Of a DNA stretch of 64,000 bases, positions 1 through 10,395 are shown piece after piece. The notes below the pieces were generated by a model. It ran no database searches. It was given only the letters and a program-made list of their open reading frames with translations, and was not told the origin of the DNA. The translations under genes were made by a program, and so were the position numbers. The stretch covers positions 4,276,600 through 4,340,599 of the forward strand of contig NC_051115.1 of the NCBI RefSeq assembly GCF_014839805.1. Reading direction: 5' to 3'. This DNA is from Manduca sexta (taxonomy: Eukaryota; Arthropoda; Insecta; Lepidoptera; Sphingidae). Within the stretch, counting starts at the first letter, position 1, and every line of letters starts with the position of its first letter.

Positions 1-244
1 CACACACATACATACACAAAATGTTTCTTGTTACATAAATACACTATATAATTTTTATAACGAAAAATCTATATTTGAATTTAGTTTTGTACAAAACAAT
101 TTCATATGTTTTGTTACTATTCTTTTTTATGTAACTATTAGTGTGATATTTCTTTTGTTTTAATAATTTCTTTATTTTGTTTGTTGTTTATTTGACGTGA
201 GAATAAATGTTTTGTGTTTTAGAATGAATTTAATTTATTAACAG

Positions 245-352
245 ATGAAAATCCAACCGAAGAAAACTAAGAAAGTGAAGAAGATCGGCAGCGAGATACT
301 GCCGTCACTCGTGCCGCAACAACTGCTGGGCATGGAGCCCGGGCCGGCGTAG
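245..352 (+). CDS. terminal exon of an unrecognised gene
   Basis: An AT-rich stretch ending in ttaacag forms a 3' splice site, followed by an open frame of 35 residues ending in TAG at 350-352. The peptide is lysine-rich at the start (KIQPKKTKKVKKIG) and then LPSLVPQQLLG. Codons are GC-rich compared with the flanks, which supports real coding. The upstream exons lie outside the window. The phase cannot be fixed, and the ATG at 245 need not be a start codon. I do not recognise the protein; the basic stretch could be a nuclear or nucleic-acid-binding tail, which is inference only. Confidence 0.55.
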   Translation: MKIQPKKTKKVKKIGSEILPSLVPQQLLGMEPGPA

Positions 353-1310
353 CGAGAGCGACCGGCGACCAACAGTATTATACAGAGATAACTACCACAA
401 TAATTTCGTTAAGTGGTAATAAATTGCGGCTGCGACTTATTTTTGGACCAACACAATTGCAACAATAATGAAATACTGTTTAGTAGTATACGAACGAGCG
501 TCAGATCAATATGGCGTCAATACTTCGTAACCGTCAGAAATGGGAATTGAAGTTACGTAAGCGTCAGATACGATGTCAGTTACCTCGAAGACCTAATTTG
601 GCATAATTCTCGGGGAATTAAGTAATGTTAAAAGAATGATTAGAAATATATGTCATCATTTGCATCAGCCTGTGTATATCCAGTTCCAACATAATTGTGT
701 CGACTGAGAGGTAATCATGTCTCGTCAGTCGACATTCTATTGGACCTTTCTCCTTATTATCAGGTGCAGTCGGGTAACTTAATGCCCTTATATATAAAAA
801 AGTGTGTAATTATATTGTGGTCGATATCAGGATGACCACATCACGGTAAAATTACAAATAGTTGAAAATTACAAAATTGATATCAGAATGGCAATATTCA
901 TGTCAGTATAACAGTATTAACGTCAGAATCTCAAATGAATCGTCAATGTCAAAATGAGCATCATTGTCAGAGACTTGAAAAAAGGACATGACCGTCAGAA
1001 ATACATCAGCGTGAGAATAGACATAATCATCAGAATGACAAAAAAATATTATTATGAATAAATCAAAATTACCGTTGTTTTAATGATTATAAAAGCTATC
1101 ACTAAATATTGTTCAATAAATAAGATCTGATTACATATATATAATTTAAAAAGTGATTATTATATTAAATAAATTGGATCATAGGTCTATTATCTGGGCT
1201 GTATGTGAAAAAAGAAATGTTCGGCTCTATGGTTTACATGAAAATGTATTTTTATATGATTTGTACTTACACCTGAATAAAAGTATTGGAATATTTTAGA
1301 CTTTTATTTA
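353..1310 (+). other. probable 3' UTR and flank of the preceding gene
   Basis: No coding signal. Several AATAAA-type signals follow the stop, the best at 1276-1281 ahead of a T-rich stretch. The stretch also holds a diverged dispersed repeat at about 640-790. Confidence 0.4.
640..790 (-). repeat. dispersed 'gtcgac' element, copy 1
   Basis: A diverged copy of a ~130-bp repeat carrying two gtcgac sites around a short arm (gtcgactga / cagtcgac), then 'ggacc...ccattatcaggtg'. Other copies lie near 5100-5235, 11735-11900, 14920-15055, 29430-29530, 37380-37510, 37720-37800 and 52140-52260. Confidence 0.6.
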
Positions 1311-1580
1311 CTAGCTGACCCGACAGACGTTGTCCGTCTTAACTATGAATTTGCAGCGCGCATTCTGTCAATCGCTGACAGTTATTTCAAACAATTGACA
1401 GTTATATAAAATTAATATTTTCGTTAAGTTTTATAATTTTCTGCGCAATTTTTCTTTCATAAGAACCTTCTCCTGACAATAACAAACACAACAAAATAAA
1501 ATTGTGTTATCGGTCCAGCCGTTCACGCGTGATGGCGTGACCAAGGGAAATAGGGGTTCTTTTTTATATATATAGATTAG
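1310..1580 (+). repeat. LINE (RTE-like) 3' fragment
   Basis: Begins ctagctgacccgacagacg and ends with a TA-rich tail after 'gtgaccaagggaaataggggttc'. Such short 3' fragments are common in insect genomes and are usually assigned to RTE-like LINEs. No reading frame remains. Confidence 0.5.
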
Positions 1581-1584
1581 GTGA

Positions 1585-1790
1585 TGCTCGCGACTGCCTC
1601 GGTGGCATAGTTGTACGTGCGGTACGGCAGCGCTCTGAGTTCGAATCCCGGGTCGGATAGTGACATTTTGGTTTTTCTGCTCAATATCAGCCCGGAGTCG
1701 AGTTTATAACCGTTATGGCGATAGACTCGCTTCCTATCATGGGACGGAACACACTTGGCGAAATGTAAGTGCCCTGGTTTTATTACTTAG
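1585..1790 (+). mobile_element. tRNA-derived SINE (family 1)
   Basis: The head contains a B-box-like gttcgaatcccgg, followed by the family body 'tcagcccggagtc' and 'ctatcatgggacggaacacac'. Other copies: 5235-5430 (-), 30185-30460 (+, ending in a GT run) and a fragment at 15695-15895 (-). Confidence 0.75.
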
Positions 1791-1794
1791 AATG

Positions 1795-2045
1795 TAGAGA
1801 CGAGCTTCCCGTTCGCCTGATGGTAAGCAATGCGATCCATAAACAGTAGAAACACCATCTTGAATGACAAAGTATCTGGTATTCCACTGCGCTCGTCATC
1901 CTGAGACATGAGATGTTATTAAGTCCAGTTACACTGGCTACAATGTTCAAACCTACAGCAGTGACTACGTACTGCTTGACAGAAATAGACATTGCGGTGG
2001 TACCTACCCAGACGGACTCTCACATATGAGAGACCATCAACAGTT
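1795..2045 (+). mobile_element. dispersed element family 3 (SINE-like)
   Basis: About 250-290 bp running from 'gacgagcttcccgttcgcc' to 'cacatatgagagacc'. The same sequence recurs at 7055-7220, 25850-26145, 30845-31120 and 32715-32975, all in + orientation. No protein is encoded; open frames in these copies are chance. Confidence 0.7.
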
Positions 2046-2222
2046 TCTGTGCGTTCAAATATTAAAGCTGTAATGTGTTGCACTTTCCATGTAGAAGTTA
2101 CATGAAAAGTATTTTATTTGCTACCATAAGCACAGCGCGTTCTTTCTAGGTATTTTTTATCAAAACAAAGCTTATATTTACTTTAAATATTACATGTACT
2201 TAGACTGCTTAAGAGTTAAACA

Positions 2223-2589
2223 TTAAGGTGGTAGCTCAAGGTCCATTTTCATACATTTTGTTTCGGCTTTAATCTGGGTAACTAAACAAGTATTGGCAAG
2301 TAAAGAATTTAAATTCACGTCTAGTTAGTGATTAGTTCTCGCAGTTGAATGAAAATTGTCAAAATAATTAATAATCATGGATATTTCTGCCTTTAAATTT
2401 TCGGCATTTTAAATTTTATAGGCCGATATATCCATGATTGTTAATTATTGTTCCGTTTTTCTTTCAACTGCGAGAACTAATCACTAACTAGACGTGAATT
2501 TAAATTCTTTACTTGCCAATACTTGTTTAGTTACCCAGATTAAAGCCGAAACAAAATGTATGAAAATGGACCTTGAGCTACCACCTTAA
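2223..2589. mobile_element. foldback MITE flanked by TTAA
   Basis: An almost perfect inverted repeat. The left arm begins ggtggtagctcaaggtcc and the right arm ends ggaccttgagctaccacc, with arms of about 160 bp around a short centre. TTAA stands at both ends (2223-2226 and 2586-2589), as expected for a piggyBac-type target duplication. The termini are not recognised, so the superfamily is inferred. Confidence 0.8.
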
Positions 2590-2849
2590 CCCCCTTATTC
2601 ATAGACGTTTTTTATCGAACGACCGAGTAAGGCTGTGATAACAAGTCTGTTTCTCAGTGCTGACGGCATAGCAGTCTTCGCAGTGCGTAGACGTAGGGCC
2701 GTTGTGATTGGCTAATATTGAAATACAACAATAATAACCAATCACAACGGCCCTATGTCTGTTTCTCAGTGCCGTTGGGCACTGAGAAACAGGCTTGTTA
2801 TCACAGCTTTACTCCGTCCTTAGATAAAAAACGTTTATGAATAAGGGGG
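2590..2849. mobile_element. MITE with CCCCCTTATTCATA ends, copy 1
   Basis: Starts cccccttattcatagacg and ends gtttatgaataaggggg, with inner inverted arms including gttatcacag. TAA borders both sides, which fits the 3-bp target duplication of PIF/Harbinger elements. It abuts the TTAA MITE directly. A second copy lies at 3959-4193. Confidence 0.8.
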
Positions 2850-2954
2850 TAAGTATTCAATACAGGTTGTATCATGAGACTGACATAGTCAAAAATGACT
2901 CAGTCTCGTAAAAAAATAGAAAAAAAAAATTAAACTTTAAATATTTATTAACTA

Positions 2955-3270
2955 AGCAGCGATAGCCTAGTTGGGTGTGAAACGGACTGCCGAGACGAAT
3001 GTCCGCAGGTTCAAATCCCAAACACACCTCTGACTTTTCTAAAAAATCATGTGTGTATTCTTTGTGAATTTATCGTTCGCTTTAACGGTGAAGGAAAACA
3101 TCGTGAGGAAACCTGCACATCTGAGAAGTTCTCTATAGGAATTTCGAAGGTGTGTGAAGTCTACCCGCACTACAGCGTGGTGGACTAAGGCCTAATCCCT
3201 CTCAGTAGTAGAGGAGGCCCGTGCAGCAGTGGGACAGTATAAATACAGGACTGATATTATTATTATTTAT
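2955..3270 (+). mobile_element. tRNA-derived SINE (family 2)
   Basis: The head 'gcgatagcctagttgggtg' with B-box-like ggttcaaatccc is followed by 'gaggaaacctgcac' and 'gtggactaaggcctaatccc', ending in an ATT-rich tail. Its tail touches the stop codon of MTG2, which reads towards it. Other copies: 12360-12690 (+), 13410-13735 (-), 5440-5690 (-), and partial at 8020-8225, 31800-31905 and 62800-62990. Confidence 0.85.
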
Positions 3271-3271
3271 T
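3266..3271 (-). terminator. AATAAA polyadenylation signal of MTG2, in a SINE tail
   Basis: On the minus strand AATAAA occurs 5 bases after the MTG2 stop codon, in the A/T-rich tail of the adjacent SINE. It would give a very short 3' UTR. No other AATAAA lies closer. Confidence 0.45.
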
Positions 3272-3276
3272 AACTA

Positions 3277-6200
3277 CTATACATTATTATTACACCCCGC
3301 CCCCTGCTCTTTCGCCTCATACTTATCATACATATCCCTAACAACAGTCAAAAGCTCTCTTAAATTGACCCCAGTCTTCGCCGAGATGCCCAAAACGCGC
3401 ATCTTCTTCTTTAACTTCTCGAAACTTCTTTTCCCTTCTTCAGTGTCTATTTTGTTCACCACTACACAGTTAGGTCTAGCCTTTAATGCAGAGTTGTACT
3501 GAGTTATTTCATGGCACAAAGTGTCATATTGCAATTGGGGGTCTGAGGTCCCGTCTAGAAGGAATATCAGACCTCTACACCGTTCTATGTGTTGTAGGAA
3601 TTGGATACCTGAAAAAGCAATTTAGTTGTGTATTTGTAAAGGTATTATTTCGAACAAGATATGTGCTATAATTATTTTTACCCAAAACATTAAAACTGTT
3701 TCACTATTTTATTAAATACTAGCTATATTTTAGCTCGCGTCTCCGCCCGCGTGGAGGTTTTTCCCGGGATAGTAAGTAGCCTTTAATCTTCCCAGGGTCT
3801 AAGAATATCTCCATACCAAATTTAATAAAAATTCGTTCAGTAGGTTTCGAGAAAATCGATAACATACAGACAGACAGAAATGGGGACTTTGTTTTATAAT
3901 ATGTATAAATTGTATTTAAAATTATTTTTAGTCTAATTTTTTTTTATCATAAACTTAACCCCTTATTCATAGACGTTATTTATCTAAGGACGGAGCATTG
4001 TGATAACAAGTCTGTTTCTCAGTGCTGACGGCATGGCAGCCTTCGCAGTGCGTAGACATAGGGCCGTTGTGATTGGCTAATATTGAGATACAACTTGCAT
4101 CTAGTTGGCTGTCACATGAACAAAGCTGAGAAACATACTTGTTATCACAGCAATGCTCCGTCCTTAGATAAATAACGTCTATGAATAAGAGGAAATGTTT
4201 TTAACATTTTTCAACCATTTTAAGGTATTGAATTTTTTCTAAGGCTTTACTTCTTTCACAAAAAGTAGATTATCAAATTAGATTTAGAATGACGTCACTT
4301 TACTAATTATTGTGTTTTGCTCATCAAGCCCTTTCATTTGATACAACTATCACAGAGATAAACAAATCTATATATCGGTGTTGTGTGACGTCCGCCATAT
4401 TGGATTAAAAATGGCGGTATTCAAATAATAATTTAAATGTATGGAAACTGTAAATGGACCACTGTGACGTCCGGCGTTAAAGAAGTTTTTAATAATATAA
4501 TAACTCACCGAGTCCATAGTTCTTGTGCGAGCCGGGAATCAAACCCGGCAGGTCGGCTATCGCTACCTGTTCATAGTCGTCGTACGGCACCATGCCTGGA
4601 GACAAAACACTACTTTTATATATCTATTTTACGAATGTCTCAGAATGGCAGTGGAACAGCAAGTCCTGGTTTTGGAACCCTGATAAAAAAAAAAATGTGT
4701 TTGTTGCAGCCATAATATATTAATAAAAACTTTTTAAACCGAAAATGACGTACTGGCTGCTTGACATCGAATTACGATATATATTATTTAATAAAAATGG
4801 ACTGTAAAAAATGTTTGTCATACTTCTTACATTACGCGGGTCACGGAAAAATAACCTTATTATGTAGTATATAAGGTTATATTCCCGTGACACACGTAAA
4901 TGTCATGTAGCTGTCATGTTTGCCGGCAAACATTTCGATGCTTCATGAATTAATAAAATCTATGTCATGGTTGTATCTTCTAAAATTATTTATTTTACAC
5001 ATAAAACCATTAGATTAAACCGAAGCTTAAACGGTGTTCGTTTTCAAGGACTTACTGGGATGTTGCATTAAATTATATTAATAACTTATTAGATGGTCAG
5101 ATAGTATCCGCCCGGATCAGCCTGTGTATCCGGTTCCAACAGGCATGATTGTGTCGACTGAGGGGTAATCATCTCTCGTCAGTCGACATTCTATTGGACC
5201 CCATTCCATTTACCATAAGGTGTAGTGGAGTCACTTAGCACACACACAACATCACGCATTTATCCCCGAAGAGTTATGCAGAGGCGCAACCAGGGCACCC
5301 ACTTTTTGCCAAGTGTTCTGTCCCATGATAGGAGGCGAACCTATCGCCATATCGGGCACAAATTTCAGACTCCGGGCTGATACTGAGCAGAAAAACCCAA
5401 ATACTTTTGTTGTGTCCATATTAAAAGATATATTTATAATAATAATATCAGCCCTGTATTATATACTGTCCTGCTGCTGCACGGGTCTCCTGTACTACTG
5501 AGAGGGATTAGGCCTTAGTCCACCACACTGTAGAGCAGGCAGACTTCACACACCCTCATTCCTATAGAGAACTGCTCAGGTATGCAGGTTTCCTCACAAT
5601 GTTTTCCTTCACCGTCAAAGCAAGCGATAATTCCCAAAGAATACACACATAACTTCAGAAAACTCAGAGGTGGTTTTTGGACCTGTGGACATTTGTCTCT
5701 ACAACCCGTAGGCCCCCCTTTTTCAACTAGGCTAAGGCCACTAATACTAGAAACGCTTTATATACTTACCTATATGGGGCTTGAGGGTGGTGAATGGGTA
5801 CGGAGCGACGGTAGGTCTGGCCCGCGTCAGCGCCCGCAGGAGAGTGCTCTTCCCGGCGTTGGGGAACCCGAGGAGGCCGATGTGGGCCAGCGAGCGGACC
5901 TCCAGCGTGTACGTGTTGCTCTCGCCCTCTGCTCCAAACTCCGCTATGTCTGGCGCCTGCAGCATAATATATTTGAAAAACCAATAGGGTAGATTTCTAT
6001 GAAATGAAATTGTTTATTGAAAAACATACTTACAGCTTAATTGTACTTAAAATAAATTTATATAAAAGTATGACATCCTTAAAACTAGAATTTCCAGGTA
6101 CCCAAACTAGGCAAACCTTGTATTTTGGGCTACCAGCGACAGAGTTAACTGAACTGAGACTTAGGACGAAAGGAAAAATAAACGCAACTAAAAAAAAAAC

Positions 6201-8512
6201 TAATTGTAACATAAAACAATGTACGAACTTATTGTGCAAGAAATAAAATTGTAATCACAAAGTGGGACAGAATTTTAAATCAGTTTCTAAATGGTACCTA
6301 TTTATGACCAAGCTCAGGATATGTTCTGTAGATTCGTAATCTAGTTTTTTAAGGAAGTTCAGAATTTTAGTAGAGAACTAAGTTTGATTTTAGTTTATTA
6401 TTTTATACGTAATAGAAAATATGAAAAAGAAATTCTGTGAAATCGACATCAAAATTGGTTGAAAAAACAAGCAGTTATATTCGAAATATTGTGAGCAAAA
6501 GTGATGATGTGGTGGGGCTTTCGCGCTGTCCTTTTCTCACTCACGCAGCGTTATGGCATGACACTGTGACGTCACATTTCACTATTACTGTGATTTGTCG
6601 GCATCCCTTTTCACCAAATTTCAAAACCTTATAACTTTTTCATCATTGCATGGATTTTGAAAATCCTTTTTTCGATAGATGAATTTTTGATAAATGTATT
6701 TAAAAAAAGTCTTCAACTAGCCTATTGTATTTGTTAAAATTTTTGTCGAATAAAAACAGTTTTTGGACATCTCCTGTGATATCAGTCAACTAGTCCAATT
6801 GGAAACTATCGAGTTTCTGGTTGGTCCTAAAGGTTTCATGACGTAATACTTCAGTCTTAATATCTTAAGTCAGACGTAATACTTAGTCACTGACCTGCTC
6901 TGTGTCTGTGAGGAAGAACTTGTTGCCCCTGCCCCCCGCGCCGCCCCTCGCCGCGACGAACATCATGCCTTCCGTGCTGAGGTCTCCGACCACCGTTCCA
7001 TTGTCGTCCTTTACTATTGTACCTGGGATGGGAATGGTATAAATTTGCGACAGGGTTTTATTGCTTTGTATGACGAGACGAGCTTGATATTCGCCGTATG
7101 GTAAGCGATACGAACCATAAACAGTAGAAACACCAACACCAATTACAAAGTATTTGGTATTCCACTGCGCTCGCCGTGCTGAGACATATGTTAAGTCTAG
7201 TTATGTCCATTAGTAACTTATTGATTACTAGCGACCCGCTCCGGCTTCGCACGGGTGCAATATTTCTCCACTATTTAATGAATGTTATTATATAAACCTT
7301 CCTCTTGAATCACTCTATCTATTAAAAAAAACCGCATCAAAATCCGTGGCGTAGTTTTACACGTACGTACACATAGGGACAGAGAAAGCGACTTTGTTTT
7401 ATACTATGTAGTGATTGCATTACTTTTTTGATAAATATTTTTATAAAAGTCAATCACCCTGTTATGGCAGGATATAGGAAAATATAGTCACCTAAAGGCA
7501 CAGGTATGATGATATGCTGTGCGTTCTTCCCGTTGCAGTCCTTATCGAACCCTCTCTCTCCATGCTTTGCGATCACCACTGTCTTGCAGTGGTTCAAGCC
7601 TTTCACTGTGTGTGTGGCCTGTCAACATATAAGGGTATATTCAGGCTGCAATCCATGTGGTTGAATCGGTTGATTGAATAATTTGTAGAGAGTAATTGCT
7701 AATTTAGTATTTGTTATGAATATATATCAGAGTATAAATATGGTTATAGTTAGAAGTGATTATAATAAATAATATCAGCCTTGTTTTACGTTTCGCCAGG
7801 TCACTAAGTTTTAAATAAATTCCATCCACTGAGACAAATGTTTGTAAACTCGCAAATATTCATATTTGCTGTTATGAAGCCAAAGCACTAGTAATTATGA
7901 AAAAGTAGTCATTTATTTCTCACTGAAACATGCATATTATGTACCAATATTTGGAGAAAAAAGAAAAATGTAGAGCAAATTACCAAGATGTAAAATAGAG
8001 TATTCTAAAAGTTATGTGTGTATTTTTTGTGCTGTGTTACTTGCTTTAACGGTGAAGGAGAATATTGTGAGGAAACCTGCATACCTGAGTTCTCTATAGA
8101 AATTCTGAGGGTATGTAAAATCTGCCAACCCGCACTACAGCGTGGTGGACTAAGGTCTAATCTCTCTCAATAGTAGAGGAGGCCCTGCAGTGGGACAGTA
8201 TATATTACAGCACTGATGTTAAATAATTAAAATAGGTCATACCTGAAAAATAACATGTCCGCCGTTCCCGCCGTCGCCTCCGTTCGGCCCGGCGTGGTCC
8301 TTACACCACGCACTGAGGAAGGAAATGCATCCATCGCCTCCATTACCTCCAACGGCTCGCACTCTACAGGCGTCTACGTAATACTGAACATTGTTTCGTG
8401 TCGACTTCGCTTTAAGACTCCGTAACGCTTTAGGCGTATATTCTGATGAATGGCGAATGATTTGGCATTTTGATGTTATGCAAAGTCTCTTTATTGTGTT
8501 TATTATATGCAT
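3277..8512 (-). CDS. MTG2: mitochondrial ribosome-associated GTPase 2 (Obg family), six exons
   Basis: Obg/CgtA-type GTPase, orthologous to MTG2/GTPBP5, a mitochondrial protein needed for maturation of the large ribosomal subunit (family knowledge). Exons in order: 8512-8243, 7618-7492, 7022-6895, 5956-5770, 4595-4509 and 3608-3277. All have GT/AG borders and matching phases, giving 1131 bp or 376 residues (the human protein is about 400). The basic N-terminus ([17 protein letters not shown]) fits a mitochondrial presequence. The glycine-rich Obg fold follows ([28 protein letters not shown]). G-motifs: P-loop GFPNAGKST 205-213, YPFTTL 228-233, DLPG 252-255, NKID 318-321, SAK 342-344. All key residues are present. 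The exon at 4509-4595 carries DLPG and is only 87 bp. The last residues (CNNNV) come from AT-rich DNA next to a SINE and may be recent. The start is the first in-frame Met. Confidence 0.95.
3720..3905 (+). repeat. RTE-like LINE 3' tail
   Basis: Carries 'gctcgcgtctccgcccgcg', 'cttcccagggtct', 'tccataccaaattt' and 'gggactttgttttataatatg', a common insect LINE 3' end. It lies in the last MTG2 intron. Related tails: 7225-7415, 12160-12345, 25390-25475 and 56840-57060. Confidence 0.6.
3959..4193. mobile_element. MITE with CCCCTTATTCATA ends, copy 2
   Basis: Same family as 2590-2849: ccccttattcatagacg on the left and acgtctatgaataag on the right, with inner arms gtgataacaag and cttgttatcac. TAA precedes it. 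It lies in an MTG2 intron. Confidence 0.75.
4836..4900. repeat. short inverted repeat
   Basis: gtcacggaaaaataacctta pairs, with a few mismatches, with taaggttatattcccgtgac across a loop of about 14 bases. It is intronic in MTG2 and probably a relic of a small foldback element. Confidence 0.5.
5095..5690 (-). mobile_element. cluster of three repeats in an MTG2 intron
   Basis: A 'gtcgac' element (5095-5235), a reversed family-1 SINE with tail remnant cacacacacaac (5235-5430) and a reversed family-2 SINE (5440-5690) follow one another. They account for the open frames in this stretch. Confidence 0.7.
6000..6260 (+). repeat. LINE 3' end shared with 47525-47740
   Basis: Both places carry 'cccaaactagg', 'ctgtattttgggc/t' or close forms, and an A-rich end. 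This is probably the 3' UTR of one LINE family. It lies in the intron between MTG2 exons 3 and 4. Confidence 0.5.
7050..7415 (+). repeat. family-3 fragment followed by RTE-like tail
   Basis: 7055-7220 matches family 3 (compare 30845-31120). 7225-7415 is an RTE-like 3' tail starting 'gcgacccgctccggcttcg'. Both are in an MTG2 intron. Confidence 0.55.
8020..8225 (+). mobile_element. partial family-2 SINE
   Basis: Diverged 'ggaaacctgcatacctgag' and 'gtggtggactaaggtctaatc' parts, without the tRNA-like head. Confidence 0.65.
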
Positions 8513-8699
8513 TTTTGTGATTGTAAGGTTATGTTGACATTTTTGGTTGTCAAAATAGAATTATGTTCCGTGGCGAAATTCGAAAATGTTGGGATTATTA
8601 GCATTACTTGTTTTTTTTTAGATATATGGCGAAGGATTATTAAATGTACAGCCAAAGTATCATGCAATATTTTTTCAATTTACCATTGAATTATAATCT

Positions 8700-10332
8700 T
8701 GAAATATCATTGTTACAATATTTACATAACATCACGCATTTTTCTTCGTCAAATGTAAGTATACGTGTTACACACACACTTTTTTAGATAATTGCTACTT
8801 ATCGAGAATTTATAATTGCGTCATCTTCCCATATTATCTTTTTAGGCCTTTTCCTCCTTTGTTCATCACAAGGGTACTACATAGTGACGAAGATAGGGAA
8901 ATTCCATTTAAAAGGTAATAAAAAACAAACATAATCACAAATTCATTTATTTACATCACAAAATAGGCAAGCTTAGAAGGCACAGTGCTAGGTTCCGCGT
9001 CTTTTCACTTCAATAAAATATACATAGATCGTAGTTTACTAATATTGCACAATTGAATCCATAACATAGAAAATGGTCTGAATGTCTTCAAATAATTGTC
9101 ATTTATGCAGAAAGAGGAAAACAAATGTGACTACATTGGTTTCTTTTATGTGTCAATTTGAATAATAAGGGCACGTTTACTTAATTATTTTGCATTCTTA
9201 ACTGACTTCAAAGAGATTATATTTTTGTAAAATTGTTAATTGCAAGAACGTAGTCTATTCTTAAATGAAATAGCTTATACAATAAAAACAGTTTTCCTAT
9301 TAGTGAAAAAAAAAACAAAATTGGTTTAGCACTTCCTTAGATAAGCGAGTTCAAACTCTTCAGCTTATAAGGATAGATAGTATATCTGTTCCATTCACTC
9401 ATAATTCGTTTAACGTAAGGAAGAGTGAGACAGAACAGTAACTCAGTTAAAACTTATAAATAATAAAAATTAACAAATAAATTATGCATTTAATTCAGTT
9501 TATAACTATATTTAAAAAGCTAGTCTTGGTCGTTATAACCTTCCTCCGTAACAAATTCGTCGATATTGGTTGCTTTAGCAGTGAAAGAGTAGTGGTAACT
9601 TTTGTACTTATAATATTAGTATTTGGAATACACATCGCACTCTTAATAAAATAATGACTTATTTAAAAATTGTTAATTTGTGGCAGTCGTTTGGAAAACA
9701 AATTTTTGTTCGCTACCTTTTTGTTGAAGTTGCTATAAAATTTAGCTTATTAAACATAGGTAAAAACTGAAACTTATAGCATGAAAAAAAAGGTCACAAA
9801 GAGAAATTGGTTGTTTGACGATACCCAAAAATTGGCAAGTTTGGAATGGGTCATTAATTTACGAGTTAAGAGTCCGACATAAAAAAATTATACTACAGCG
9901 TGTTGCAAACTGAGATCAGATATGTAAAATGTCACTGTCAAAGTGACAGATCATGTCAAAACTGAGTACGAGAGTCAAGCACCTTTGTTTTATATCAAAA
10001 ATTCATTCAAAGATTTTTATATTACGTATTACTTTATGACTCTGTAACTTCACAAAATTCGCATTTTATAATAAGTCTAGTTTAAATGTCGACTTTTCGG
10101 ACGAACACCTCAGTCCCGTGACCATGAAGGAAATTCTTTGAAACGTCAGGAGAAAATTATAATTTAAAATCCGAAAACTGGTTTTATTTCATAGCCAAAT
10201 TTGTGTTAATTTTTTATCATTTCAAATTCCAATGATCATTTGCAATAAAATACATTCTGGGAGAATATATCACGAGTCATTGTCTATTTCACAACCAATT
10301 GATTCTAAGGGTCTTTTTATCGAACCCCGCAG
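8700..10332 (-). other. AT-rich stretch, probable 3' UTR of the ULK3-like gene
   Basis: No coding signal. AATAAA on the minus strand at 8946-8951 would end the kinase transcript about 430 bp upstream of the MTG2 start, both genes reading the same way. A small MITE lies at 9634-9875 and a dispersed repeat ('cccgtgaccatgaagg') near 10100-10190. Confidence 0.35.
9634..9875. mobile_element. small MITE, copy 1 (partner at 32160-32412)
   Basis: Both copies share 'cactcttaataaaataatga' on the left, 'aattgttaatttgtggcagtcg' inside and 'ggaatgggtcatta' on the right. The ends are roughly inverted (cactcttaa against ttaagagt). Superfamily not identified. Confidence 0.65.
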
Positions 10333-10395
10333 TCAACACCGTGGGAAACTTGCGAATGAGATACTGGAATCCTGAGGGAATAGCGACTGCACGAC
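10333..10395 (-). CDS. candidate last exon of the ULK3-like kinase
   Basis: A pyrimidine-rich stretch ending in tcctccag (minus strand) opens a phase-0 frame that fits the phase of the exon ending at 12698. It reads VVQSLFPQDSSISFASFPRC and stops at TGA. With it the kinase would be 481 residues. The choice rests on splice signal and phase alone, because this tail has no recognisable domain. If it is wrong, the exon at 12698 may run on for about 22 residues into SINE sequence. Confidence 0.35.
   Translation of the reverse strand, partial: VVQSLFPQDSSISFASFPRC

Noticed and set aside
1600..1660. Possible tRNA gene
   Set aside because: Only the box-B-like part of a SINE head is present; no cloverleaf or anticodon arm can be drawn. 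The same holds for the other SINE heads.
5582..5992. Plus-strand 136-residue frame
   Set aside because: It is the complement of MTG2 exon 4 joined to SINE sequence; the minus strand has the GTPase motifs.
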